Shown: piece after piece, positions 34,893 to 43,716 of the stretch | Numbering within the stretch: position 1 is the first letter of the stretch | Layout: the number at the start of each line of letters is the position of its first letter | Assembly: GCF_024137025.1 (NCBI RefSeq) | Contig: NZ_JAMYJR010000042.1 | Span: forward strand, 94,720 to 158,719 | DNA: 64,000 nt | Origin: Paractinoplanes aksuensis | GTDB taxonomy: Bacteria; Actinomycetota; Actinomycetes; Mycobacteriales; Micromonosporaceae | Reading direction: 5' to 3' | Translations under genes and position numbers: made by a program | Notes under the pieces: generated by a model | The model's input: only the letters and a program-made list of their open reading frames with translations | What the model was told of the DNA's origin: nothing | The model's database searches: none

Positions 34893-35950
34893 CCGGCCCG
34901 AGCCGGTTCGCCGGCTCGGAGCGGGGCTCCGACCTCGTGCAGATGGCGCAGGGCCTGGCGGTACGACTCGATCAGGCTGGTCTGCACGTAGGGGATGCCG
35001 GCCCGGGCGCAGTACGCCTCGACGACGGGCTGAGCCTTGCGCAGGTTGGGCGTCGGCATGGCCGGGAACAGATGGTGCTCGATCTGGTAGTTGAGACCGC
35101 CCAGGGCCAGGTCGACCAGCCGGCCCCCGGTGACGTTGCGGGAGGTCACCACCTGCTTGCGCAGGAAGTCCTCGTCGCCGGTGGGGTGTGGCATGCCTTT
35201 GTGGTTCGGGGCGAACGTCATTCCCAGGTAGACGCCGAACACCGCGTGGTGCACGGCGAAGAAGGCGAGAGCCTGCAGCGGCGTCAGCATCACGAGCAGG
35301 GCGGAGACGTAGGCGACGAGATGCCCGGCCATCAGGGCGGCTTCGAGTCCCCGGCGCTTCAGGCCGGGCCGCCGGAGCGCTTTGACGCTCGAGATGCGCA
35401 GGTCGATGCTGAGCAGGGTCAGCAGCGGGAAGAACAATCCGGCCTGGTGACGGGTGATGAAGCCCTTGAGGCCGCGCCGGCCCCAGGCCGACTCGGTGGC
35501 CCAGATCAGCACCTCGGGCTGTACGTCCGGGTCGAGGTCGTCGTGGTTGGGGTTGTTGTGATGGCGGGTGTGCTTGTCGTTCCACCAGCCGTAACTCATG
35601 CCGACCCCGATGTTGGCGATGGCCCGGCCCACCCGTTCGCTGGGTCTCTTCGTACGGAAGACCTGACGGTGGGCCACATCGTGCGCGAGCAGGGCGAGCT
35701 GGGAGAACACCACGCCCAGGGCCACCGCGACCGCGAGTGTCCACCACGAGGAGCCGATCAGGAAGAACGCCGCCCAGCCGGCGGCCAGCAGCGCGGCGAC
35801 GACACTCATGCGTACGGCGTAGTAGGCGGGACGCCGTTCCAGCAGACCGGCTTCGGCGATGCTGCGGTTCAGGGCCGCGAATTCGCTGCCGGCCGCCTTC
35901 GGTCGCTTCGAGATGGGGGCAACGGATGTACTGATGATACGACTCCTCAA
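34880..35950 (-). CDS. membrane fatty-acid (acyl-lipid/acyl-CoA) desaturase
   Basis: About 350 residues. The three histidine boxes of di-iron desaturases are present: HDVAH, HTRHH and QIEHHLFP, spaced by two pairs of transmembrane helices. It introduces a double bond into membrane fatty acyl chains, helping adjust fluidity; the cold-shock gene nearby is suggestive only. TTG 35950 is the nearest canonical start. The best ribosome site (GAGGAG) instead faces ATC-ATC at 35938, where the family N-terminus (TSVAPIS-RPK) also begins. A GTG at 36034 would add about 28 residues without a ribosome site. Confidence 0.87.
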   Translation of the reverse strand: MRSRIISTSVAPISKRPKAAGSEFAALNRSIAEAGLLERRPAYYAVRMSVVAALLAAGWAAFFLIGSSWWTLAVAVALGVVFSQLALLAHDVAHRQVFRTKRPSERVGRAIANIGVGMSYGWWNDKHTRHHNNPNHDDLDPDVQPEVLIWATESAWGRRGLKGFITRHQAGLFFPLLTLLSIDLRISSVKALRRPGLKRRGLEAALMAGHLVAYVSALLVMLTPLQALAFFAVHHAVFGVYLGMTFAPNHKGMPHPTGDEDFLRKQVVTSRNVTGGRLVDLALGGLNYQIEHHLFPAMPTPNLRKAQPVVEAYCARAGIPYVQTSLIESYRQALRHLHEVGAPLRAGEPARAGYDR

Positions 35951-36104
35951 GACCCCGCGCAGGACCGGAAGCCGGTCACCGTGCGGAGGGGTGGGAACAA
36001 CGGGAGCAGGGGCCGCGGGAGTCCGGGCGACCACTGTCCGACCGGAGTACCCGCGGACCGGCCGGGCAAACCGGTGTCGTCCCTCACCTTCCGGGCGATG
36101 TCCC

Positions 36105-36281
36105 CTAGGAATCAGTGTCCGCGGCGACCAGGTCGTCCACGTCGAGCTTCAACGTCGCCAGCAGGCCGGCGTGGCGGGCCGGGTCGATCCGGTCCGGAAG
36201 TTCACGCTGCACCCACTCGGCCCGGGCGTGCTGGTCGCGTTTCTGCAGGGCGGTGACGATGAGGGATTTGGCAATGGTCAT
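36105..36281 (-). CDS. small helical protein of unknown function
   Basis: A 58-residue protein starting MTIAKSLIVTALQKRDQHA and ending in an acidic tail (DVDDLVAADTDS). ATG with GAGAGAAG upstream at good spacing. Amphipathic helices; no signal or membrane segment. It lies upstream of the desaturase on the same strand with a 70-350 bp gap depending on that gene's start. Confidence 0.55.
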   Translation of the reverse strand: MTIAKSLIVTALQKRDQHARAEWVQRELPDRIDPARHAGLLATLKLDVDDLVAADTDS

Positions 36282-36491
36282 GATGACTTCTCTCAAGCCC
36301 GGCCGACGTGCCCGGTGCTTCGATATGGCGCGATGTGCCGCGCGGCGCGGAATGGTGCGAGCAGCCGATCAGGTCGTACGCGTCCAGTGCCCCGAGTCTA
36401 GGCCGTCGGTCAGCGACGGCGGCCACCGTGGTGGTGGCGGATCGGCAGGCCACCGTCACCACCCGCTCCGCCGAGGGGTGACACTGGATGG

Positions 36492-37955
36492 ATGAAGGGC
36501 ATCTCGCAGTTCACCGTCACCCTGGATCATCGCTTCGCGCGTGAGCTGCCGGAGATGGCCGTCGCCGGGCAGGCCGCCCCCGTCCCCGACCCCCGGGTGC
36601 TCGTCCTCGACGAGGCGCTGGCGGCTCAGCTGGGCCTGGACGCGGCCGGGTTGCGCACGGCCGAGGGCGTGGGGCTGCTGGTCGGCACCACTGTCCCCGA
36701 GGACGCCCGGCCGGTGGCGCAGGCCTACGCCGGGCACCAGTTCGGCGGGTACAGCCCGCGGCTCGGCGACGGCCGGGCCCTGCTGCTGGGCGAACTGGTC
36801 GACGTCGACGGCCGGGTGCGCGACCTGCATCTCAAGGGCTCCGGACGGACGCCGTTCGCGCGTGGCGGTGACGGTCTGGCCGCGGTGGGCCCGATGCTGC
36901 GTGAGTTCATCGTCAGCAACTCGATGCACGCCCTCGGCATCCCCACGACCCGTTCGCTGGCCGTGGTGGCGACCGGGCGCACAGTGCTGCGCGAGACCCC
37001 GCAGCCCGGCGCCGTGCTCGCCCGGGTGGCCGCCGGCCACCTGCGGGTCGGCAGCTTCCAGTACGCCCGGGCCACGGACGACCCGGATCTGCTGCGCCGC
37101 CTGGCCGACCACGCGATCAGCCGGCATCACCCGGCGGCCGCCGGCGTCGCCCAGCCCTACCTCGCACTGTTCGAGGCGGTGGTGGCGGCCCAGGCCGCGC
37201 TGATCGCCCGGTGGATGCTGGTCGGCTTCGTGCACGGGGTGATGAACACCGACAACATGACGATCTCCGGCGAGACCATCGACTACGGGCCGTGCGCGTT
37301 CATGGAGGCCTTCGACCCGGCCACCGTCTACAGCTCGATCGACCACGCCGGCCGCTACGCCTACGGCAACCAGCCGCTGGTGGCCGAGTGGAACCTGGCC
37401 CGCCTCGCCGAGTCGCTCCTTCCCCTGCTGCACGACGACGAGCAGCAGGCGGTCGCCCTGGCCGTGGCCGCCCTGGGCCGGTTCCGCCCCCGCTACGAGG
37501 CCGCGTGGACAGCCGGGATGCGGGCCAAGCTCGGCCTGCCCGCCGACGGGAACGAGGAGATCGTGGCGGCGCTGATCGGGGAGCTACCCGGCCTGCTGCA
37601 GGCCGACCACGTCGACCACACGACGTTCTACCGGGCTCTGGCCACGGCCGCGCGAGGCGACATCGGCCCGGTGCGGAGCCACTTCGTCGAGGAGGCCGCG
37701 CCGGAGGACTGGGTGACGCGCTGGCAGACCCTGGGGCCGGATCCGGACGCCATGGACCGCGTCAACCCGCTCTACATCCCCCGCAACCACCTCGTCGAGG
37801 AGGCGCTGGCCGCCGCGACCGACGGCGACCTCGGCCCGGTGGAACGCCTGCTGGAGGTGGTGACCGCGCCCTACGACGAGCAAGCCGGTCGGGAGCGGTA
37901 CGCCGCTGCGGCCCCCGTCGACTTCGGCGCCTACCGCACCTTTCGTGGCACTTGA
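36492..37955 (+). CDS. selO: SelO protein adenylyltransferase (YdiU/UPF0061)
   Basis: A 487-residue pseudokinase-fold enzyme that transfers AMP from ATP to Ser/Thr/Tyr of proteins in the redox response. Family blocks are all present: GHQFGGYSPRLGDGRA, DLHLKGSGRTPFARGGDG, FIVSNSMHALGIPTTRSL, FVHGVMNTDNM, DYGPCAFMEAF and the C-terminal NPLYIPRNHLVEEAL. The usual selenocysteine/Cys near the C-terminus of eukaryotic forms is absent, as in many bacteria. The ATG lacks a ribosome site. A strong hairpin follows at 37958. Confidence 0.95.
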   Translation: MKGISQFTVTLDHRFARELPEMAVAGQAAPVPDPRVLVLDEALAAQLGLDAAGLRTAEGVGLLVGTTVPEDARPVAQAYAGHQFGGYSPRLGDGRALLLGELVDVDGRVRDLHLKGSGRTPFARGGDGLAAVGPMLREFIVSNSMHALGIPTTRSLAVVATGRTVLRETPQPGAVLARVAAGHLRVGSFQYARATDDPDLLRRLADHAISRHHPAAAGVAQPYLALFEAVVAAQAALIARWMLVGFVHGVMNTDNMTISGETIDYGPCAFMEAFDPATVYSSIDHAGRYAYGNQPLVAEWNLARLAESLLPLLHDDEQQAVALAVAALGRFRPRYEAAWTAGMRAKLGLPADGNEEIVAALIGELPGLLQADHVDHTTFYRALATAARGDIGPVRSHFVEEAAPEDWVTRWQTLGPDPDAMDRVNPLYIPRNHLVEEALAAATDGDLGPVERLLEVVTAPYDEQAGRERYAAAAPVDFGAYRTFRGT

Positions 37956-37957
37956 GA

Positions 37958-37988
37958 CCCGGATGGCCGTCTCAGGTGGCCATCCGGG
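37958..37988 (+). terminator. hairpin after selO
   Basis: An 11-bp perfect stem (37958-37968 with 37978-37988) and a 9-nt loop, directly after the selO stop and before the GGDEF-EAL gene. There is no T-tract. Confidence 0.6.
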
Positions 37989-38006
37989 CGGCCGAAAAGG
38001 TCAGTG

Positions 38007-40298
38007 ATGCTGACCTGGATGCGAACCGGTCGGGCGGGCGCCCTGTGCGTGCTCGTCTGTGCTGTTCTGCTGCTGGTCCAGCAAGTCTGGTTCTTCGGCG
38101 GCTGGGGCGACGCCGAGGTCCGCACGCTGGTCACGGACGCCACCTATGTCCCGCTGGCGCTCGCGTTCACCGTGCTGGCGGCCCGGGTGGCCGGCTCGCG
38201 CCGGCAGGAACCACGAACCCGGCGGGCCTGGCGGGTCATCACCGTCGCCTGCGTCTGCCAGTTGGCCGCCCACTGCGCCTGGTTCGTCCAGTCCCACTTT
38301 CTCGGCACCACCGCCTACCCCTCGGCCGCCGACTACTGCTTCCTGCTGTTCTCGCCGTTCATGTTCGCCGGTCTGCTGATGCTCCCGGGTCAGCACCGTC
38401 GCCGCCGTGACCGGCAGAAGCTGGCGCTCGACGCGCTGATCGTCGGCGCCGGCGGGTTCATCGCCATCTGGTACCTGCTGCTCGGGCCGATCCTCAACGC
38501 GCCCGGCCTCACCTCGTGGCAACGGGCGTTCACGGCGGCCCTGCCGGTCGGCGACCTGCTGCTCGTGCTGGCCATGTCGACCGCCATGCTGCGGCGTCAC
38601 CAGCCGGAGGTGCCGGCTCCGGTGCGGCTGCTGGCCGGCTCGATCGCCCTCACCGTGACGGCCGATGTGTCGTACAGCTGGATCCAGCTCAACGGCGGGT
38701 TCACCGGCGGCTCCTGGCCGGACCTGCTGTGGCTGGCCGGCTGTTTCCTGCTGGTGCTGGCGGCCGATCAGCAGTACCGGCAGCCCCGGCATCCGGCCCC
38801 GAGGCGGCGCGATCGCAGTGCCGTCCTCGTTCTGCCCTACGCGGCCAGCATCGCCGCCTACGTCCTGCTCGCCGTGCAGTCGGCGCATCTGCCGATCAAT
38901 CCGTACGGTGGAATGATCCTGGGTTCGGCCGTGCTCACGCTGCTCGTGATGGCGCGTCAGTCCCATGCGCTGCGCGACAACCGGGAGATGGCGGTCACCG
39001 ACGGGCTGACCGGCCTGGCCAACCGCATCCTGGTCACCGAGCGCCTGGACCAGCTGGCCCGACAGCCGATCCGGCCCGGTCAGCACACCGCGATCCTGCT
39101 CGTCGACCTGGACCGGTTCAAGCCCATCAACGACACCTTCGGCCACGAGGCGGGCGACGCCGTGCTGATCGCGGCGGCCGACTCCATGCGTCGCGTGATC
39201 CGGGACGGTGATCTGGCCGGACGGCTCGGCGGCGACGAGTTCGCCGTGCTCCTGCAGCGCCTGCCGACCCGGGAGGCCGCCGGTGCGGCCGCCACCCGGT
39301 TGTTGGAAGCCCTGCGCCAGCCGGTGATCTTCGGTGAGCACCTGCTCATGGTCGAGGCGAGCATCGGCGTCGCGATCCGCGACGACCGGGACGCCTCCGG
39401 CGAGACGCTCCTGCAACAGGCCGACACCGCCCTGTACGCGGCCAAGCGCGCAGGCCGAGGCCGGTTCGAGTACTACTCGGACGTGATGGACACCAAGGCG
39501 CGCGAGGCCGAGCTGCGCCGGGCGGTGGCCGACGACGAACTGGTGGTCTTCTTCCAGCCCGCGGTCGACCTGGCCACCGGTGAACTGCGCGGGGTCGAGG
39601 CGCTGGTCCGCTGGAACCATCCCGTGCGCGGCCTGCTGGGCCCGGGCGAGTTCATCGATCTGGCCGAGGAGACCGGAGCGGTGGTGCCGCTGGGCGCCTG
39701 GGTGCTGCGGGCCGCCTGCCGGGAGGTGGCCGGCTGGCGCGCCGATCTTCCGGACGCCGACCCGCTGCGGCTGGCGGTCAACCTGTCGCCGAAGCAGGTC
39801 GCGCAAGCCGACCTGGTCAGGACCGTCGAGTCCGTGCTGGCCGAGACGGGGTTCCCGCCCGCCCGGCTCACCCTGGAGATCACCGAGAGCGTCATCCTGC
39901 AGCCCGACCCGCTCACCATCGGCCGTCTGCAGGACCTGCGGGATTTCGGCATCCAGCTGGCGGTCGACGACTTCGGCACCGGGTACTCGGCTCTGAGCTA
40001 CCTACGCCGCCTGCCGGTCACCGTGCTCAAGATCGACCGCTCGTTCGTCACGGGCATCGCCGACGACGCGGAGGCCCGCTCGGTGTGCGAGGCCGTGGTC
40101 CACCTGGGCGAGGCCTTCAAGATGCACGTCGTGGCCGAGGGCATCGAGACCGCCGACCAGGCGGCCGCCCTGATCGACATGGGCTGCTCGATCGGCCAGG
40201 GCTTCTTCTTCCACCGCCCGCTCCCGCCGGCCGAGGCCGGATCCCTGATCCGCCGGCAGTACCTGTCACGTCCGGACCCGTCATCGCGTTCCGGCTGA
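38007..40298 (+). CDS. membrane GGDEF-EAL cyclic-di-GMP enzyme
   Basis: A 763-residue protein. The N-terminal third has about eight to nine transmembrane helices (to about residue 310). A diguanylate cyclase domain follows with an intact GGDEF motif (RLGGDEFAVLL, about 407), then a phosphodiesterase domain with an intact EAL motif (GVEALVRWNHP, about 531), LDLEITES-type metal site (LTLEITESVI), DDFGTGYSALSYL loop and the EGIET segment. Both signatures look catalytically competent, so the protein may make or break c-di-GMP depending on an input sensed in the membrane. GTG 38004 and ATG 38007 are adjacent start choices. Confidence 0.94.
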   Translation: MLTWMRTGRAGALCVLVCAVLLLVQQVWFFGGWGDAEVRTLVTDATYVPLALAFTVLAARVAGSRRQEPRTRRAWRVITVACVCQLAAHCAWFVQSHFLGTTAYPSAADYCFLLFSPFMFAGLLMLPGQHRRRRDRQKLALDALIVGAGGFIAIWYLLLGPILNAPGLTSWQRAFTAALPVGDLLLVLAMSTAMLRRHQPEVPAPVRLLAGSIALTVTADVSYSWIQLNGGFTGGSWPDLLWLAGCFLLVLAADQQYRQPRHPAPRRRDRSAVLVLPYAASIAAYVLLAVQSAHLPINPYGGMILGSAVLTLLVMARQSHALRDNREMAVTDGLTGLANRILVTERLDQLARQPIRPGQHTAILLVDLDRFKPINDTFGHEAGDAVLIAAADSMRRVIRDGDLAGRLGGDEFAVLLQRLPTREAAGAAATRLLEALRQPVIFGEHLLMVEASIGVAIRDDRDASGETLLQQADTALYAAKRAGRGRFEYYSDVMDTKAREAELRRAVADDELVVFFQPAVDLATGELRGVEALVRWNHPVRGLLGPGEFIDLAEETGAVVPLGAWVLRAACREVAGWRADLPDADPLRLAVNLSPKQVAQADLVRTVESVLAETGFPPARLTLEITESVILQPDPLTIGRLQDLRDFGIQLAVDDFGTGYSALSYLRRLPVTVLKIDRSFVTGIADDAEARSVCEAVVHLGEAFKMHVVAEGIETADQAAALIDMGCSIGQGFFFHRPLPPAEAGSLIRRQYLSRPDPSSRSG

Positions 40299-40338
40299 AT
40301 TAGGTCCGATGTGGAGCGTCGTACCGAATGTGAGAGTC

Positions 40339-40620
40339 TTAGCCGGCTTTGAGCAGTCCCCGGACACTGTCCGGGTCGCTGTCGGCGCCGAACCACCATC
40401 GCCAGTCCAGCCCGGAGAACGTCTTCTCGGCCATCGCCATGGCGTCGTCGAGCGAATGGTCGCCCACACGGAGCACCCCGTTGAAGAGGCTGCCGCCCAG
40501 CCCGCTGTGATAGAGCACCAGTTCGTCGTCGACGCCGTAGGAGCCGTCGCCCCAGGTGAGCCAATACGCTCGCATGTCGGCCATCTGCGAGTTCAGCTCA
40601 GTCAGTGAGAAGTCGCTCAT
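40339..40620 (-). CDS. small protein resembling the N-terminal half of a GNAT-type protein (probably truncated)
   Basis: A 93-residue ORF. The pattern GVDDELVLYHSGLGGSLFNG and LDWRWWFGADSDPDSVRGL is that of the N-terminal domain which in many actinobacterial proteins precedes a GNAT acetyltransferase domain. Here a TAA ends the frame exactly where the second domain should begin, and the following DNA does not continue it. It is either a stand-alone N-domain or a truncated gene. Confidence 0.55.
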   Translation of the reverse strand: MSDFSLTELNSQMADMRAYWLTWGDGSYGVDDELVLYHSGLGGSLFNGVLRVGDHSLDDAMAMAEKTFSGLDWRWWFGADSDPDSVRGLLKAG

Positions 40621-40671
40621 GACAGTGTTGACGACCGGCACCGGGCAAGGTTCACCGGCGGTGTTGGGCTG

Positions 40672-41151
40672 TCAGTTGCGGGCGGCCTCGCTGCGGCTCC
40701 AGGCGTACATCACGATGAGGGTCTTGGTGCCGGAGGCCTTGCCGGTGCGCCGAATCCGGTTGACGACCCGCTGCAGGTGGTCGACGTCGCGGACGCGCAA
40801 TCGGACCAGGACGTCGGGGTCGCCGGCCAGCGTGAAGAAATCCTGGATCTCGTCCATGTCGCGCAGGGCCGTTTCCAGTACGCCGGTTTCGGTGTCGCCG
40901 GTGAGGCGGATCTCGACGAACGCGGTGAGGTCGCCGGCGGCGCGGTCGTCGATCACCGTGACGTAGCGCTGGATGACGCCGTGGCGTTCGAGGCGTTCCA
41001 GGCGGCGGCTGACCGAGGCCGGGGACAGGTTCACCGCCCGGGCCAGCTCACTGGCCGGGGTGCGGGCGCTGTCGCGCAGCAGGTCGAGCAACCGCCGGTC
41101 GACGTCGTCGAGCACGGCCCGGGGCGAGGCGGTGGAATCGTACGTACTCAC
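40672..41151 (-). CDS. Lrp/AsnC family transcriptional regulator
   Basis: A 159-residue regulator: helix-turn-helix LDDVDRRLLDLLRDSARTPASEL to SVSRRLERLERHGVI, then an Lrp-type ligand-binding (RAM) domain (AFVEIRLTGDT, FFTLAGDPDVLVRLRV). The GTG lies 6 nt after CATAAT with no ribosome site, so the message is likely leaderless. It diverges from the transketolase-like gene 110 bp away, the usual arrangement of an AsnC regulator with its target. Confidence 0.9.
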   Translation of the reverse strand: MSTYDSTASPRAVLDDVDRRLLDLLRDSARTPASELARAVNLSPASVSRRLERLERHGVIQRYVTVIDDRAAGDLTAFVEIRLTGDTETGVLETALRDMDEIQDFFTLAGDPDVLVRLRVRDVDHLQRVVNRIRRTGKASGTKTLIVMYAWSRSEAARN

Positions 41152-41260
41152 GAAAGAATTATGCGGTTCGGGCGGGCCCGGGTGACAGATCATTGCGTCT
41201 CGCCCGCGGATCGGGCCGAACCATTGCGAGCTTCCGGGCCGCGGTCCAGGGTATCCGGAC

Positions 41261-43576
41261 ATGACAGTCACCGAGCGGCCGCTGATCAGCACATCGCCCG
41301 ACGAGGCGCTCCTGCGCGTGGTGGCCGACCGGGTGCGGTGGCTGGCGACCTCGATCGTGGACGCGGCCAACCACGGGCGGCCGAACGCCGGCGGCATCAA
41401 GGTCGGCGGTCACCAGGCCTCGAGCGCGTCGATGGTGGACATCATGGTGTCGCTGTGGTTCGCCGAGCTGACCCGCGACGACCGCGTCTCGGTCAAGCCG
41501 CACGCCTCGCCGGTCCTGCACGCCGTCAACTACCTGCTGGGCGACCTCGACCGGAAGTATCTGAGCACGTTGCGGGCCAAGGGCGGCCTGCAGTCGTACC
41601 CGAGCCGCCTGAAGGACCCCGGCACCGTCGACTTCTCGACCGGCTCGGTCGGGATCGGCGCGACCGCGGCCGTGTGGGCGGCCGTCTCGCACCGCTACCT
41701 GGCCGGTCATTTCCCCGCGGCGCCGTCGGCCGGGCGTTTCATCAGCCTGCTCGGTGACGCCGAACTCGACGAGGGCGCCATCTGGGAGGCCGTGGCCGAC
41801 CCCGCGGTGGCCCGGCTGGGCGAGATCCTTTGGGTGGTCGACCTGAACCGCCAGTCGCTGGACCGCGTCGTGCCCGACATCCAGATCGACCGGCTGGCCG
41901 GCATGTTCGGCGCGGCCGGCTGGCAGGTGATCACCCTCAAGTGGGGCCGGACGATCGGCGCGCTGTTCGACCGGCCGGGCGGCGCCGAGCTGCGGGCCCG
42001 CCTCGAGGCGATGCCGAACGAGGAATACCAGCGGATGCTGCGCGTCGACGCCGACCGGATCGCCGACCGGATCGTGGGGGACAACGGATCGGATCAACTG
42101 CATTCCCTCGTACGGTCGATTCCCGCGACGGATCTGGCCGAGGCGGTCCGGGATCTCGGCGGACACGACATCGGCCTGCTGCTGGAGACCTACGCCGAGG
42201 TGGACGACACCCGGCCCACGGTCGTGTTCGCCTACACCGTCAAGGGCCGCGGCCTGCCCATCGAGGGACACCCGAACAACCACTCGGCGCTGCTCACCGA
42301 CGCCCAGATGACGGCCCTGGCCGAGTCGGCCGGCGCGGACCGCGACGACCCCTGGCGTACGTTCGACGCGGGTTCCCCGGCCGCGCAGTTGTGCACGCGA
42401 AGGGCCGCAGACCTGAAGCGCTCCTCGGCGCCGATGCGCGCTGCGGACCCTCTGCCGTCCTCATTGAGCCGTACGCACCGGTCGGCCGTCTCGACGCAGG
42501 CCGCGCTGGGCAAGTTCCTGGGCGACCTGGCCCGCGAAGCCCCGGCCGTGGCGTCCCGCGTGGTCACGTGCAGCCCCGACGTCGCCTCCTCGACCAACCT
42601 CGGCGGATGGATCAACAAGACCGGCGTCTGGTCGGTCGCCGACCGGCCGGACTGGTTCGCCGACGACCCCGAACGGGTGCTGAAGTGGGCCGAGACGCCG
42701 ACCGGTCAGCACATCGAGCTCGGCATCGCCGAGGTCAACCTGGTCGGCCTGCTGGGCGAGCTCGGCGCAACCTGGTCCCGCTGGGGCGAGCGGCTGATCC
42801 CGATCGCCACGCTGTACGACCCGTTCCTGAGCCGGGCCCTCGAACCCTGGTCGTACGGCATCTACGCGGGTGGCCAGTCCATCATCATCGGCACCCCGTC
42901 CGGCGTCACACTGGCCCCGGAGGGCGGCGCCCACCAGTCGATCACGACCCCGTCCATCGGCCTCGAACAGCCCGGCTGCGTGGCCTGGGAACCGGCCTTC
43001 GCCCAGGACCTCGAATGGTGCCTGCTCGAGGCGATGGGCCGGGTCGGCGTGCCCGGCGGCACCTCGGCCTACTTCCGGCTGTCGACCCGGCCGATCGACC
43101 CGGCCCTGGCCGCCGTGCCCGACGACGAGATGCTGCGCGAACGCCGGCGGCGCCAGGTGATCGCCGGCGGCTACCGGCTGACCGCCCACGCGCCCGGCAC
43201 CGAGCAGGTCACCCTGGTCGGCGTCGGCGCGATCATGCCCGAGGTCATCGCCGCGGCCGACCGCCTGACCGCGCTCGGGGTGACGGCCGGCGTGGTCTGC
43301 CTGACCAGCCCCGACCTGGTCTTCCAGTCGGCCCAGGGCCGGGGCAGCGACATCGCCCAGGTGCTGTTCCCCGTTTCACAGCCGGAACCCCTGGTCACCG
43401 TCCTCGACGGGCACCCGCACACGCTCGCCTTCCTGGCCGGCGTACGCGGCGACCGCACCCGCAACCTCGGCGTCACCGAGTTCGGCCAGTCCTCCGACCT
43501 CGCCGACGCCCACCACCTGCACGGCATCGACACCGTCTCCATCGTCGACGCCGCGCTGACCCTCACCGGCCGGTGA
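41261..43576 (+). CDS. transketolase-like / pyruvate dehydrogenase E1-like thiamine-diphosphate enzyme
   Basis: A 771-residue ThDP enzyme with the whole transketolase order. N-terminal cofactor domain: VGGHQASSASMVDIMVSLWF; GSVGIGATAAVWAA; metal-binding GDAELDEGAIWEA to ILWVVDLNRQSLDR. Pyrimidine domain: HIELGIAEVNLVGLLGELG; GVTLAPEGGAHQSITTPSIG. C-terminal domain: VGVGAIMPEVIAAADRL. The metal motif with LNRQSLD places it nearer the homodimeric pyruvate dehydrogenase E1 (AceE) than classical transketolase, but it is about 120 residues shorter than AceE. It is probably controlled by the divergent AsnC protein. Substrate is unassigned. Confidence 0.85.
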   Translation: MTVTERPLISTSPDEALLRVVADRVRWLATSIVDAANHGRPNAGGIKVGGHQASSASMVDIMVSLWFAELTRDDRVSVKPHASPVLHAVNYLLGDLDRKYLSTLRAKGGLQSYPSRLKDPGTVDFSTGSVGIGATAAVWAAVSHRYLAGHFPAAPSAGRFISLLGDAELDEGAIWEAVADPAVARLGEILWVVDLNRQSLDRVVPDIQIDRLAGMFGAAGWQVITLKWGRTIGALFDRPGGAELRARLEAMPNEEYQRMLRVDADRIADRIVGDNGSDQLHSLVRSIPATDLAEAVRDLGGHDIGLLLETYAEVDDTRPTVVFAYTVKGRGLPIEGHPNNHSALLTDAQMTALAESAGADRDDPWRTFDAGSPAAQLCTRRAADLKRSSAPMRAADPLPSSLSRTHRSAVSTQAALGKFLGDLAREAPAVASRVVTCSPDVASSTNLGGWINKTGVWSVADRPDWFADDPERVLKWAETPTGQHIELGIAEVNLVGLLGELGATWSRWGERLIPIATLYDPFLSRALEPWSYGIYAGGQSIIIGTPSGVTLAPEGGAHQSITTPSIGLEQPGCVAWEPAFAQDLEWCLLEAMGRVGVPGGTSAYFRLSTRPIDPALAAVPDDEMLRERRRRQVIAGGYRLTAHAPGTEQVTLVGVGAIMPEVIAAADRLTALGVTAGVVCLTSPDLVFQSAQGRGSDIAQVLFPVSQPEPLVTVLDGHPHTLAFLAGVRGDRTRNLGVTEFGQSSDLADAHHLHGIDTVSIVDAALTLTGR

Positions 43577-43716
43577 ACGCCGCGGCCGCTTGCCCGGCCG
43601 GCTCTCCGGCCCAGGCCGTCCGAGCGTCCGGACCAGGAGAGGAAGCGCGCGCGACCCGTAGACGGTTGGTAGCGTTCAGGCGGCAGGTGCTGGTCTCAAG
43701 GGCGGGGAAAGACGAC

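Noticed and set aside
40672..41400. Longer 242-codon version of the AsnC gene
   Set aside because: It would cross into the divergent transketolase-like gene; GTG 41151 next to CATAAT gives the normal family length.
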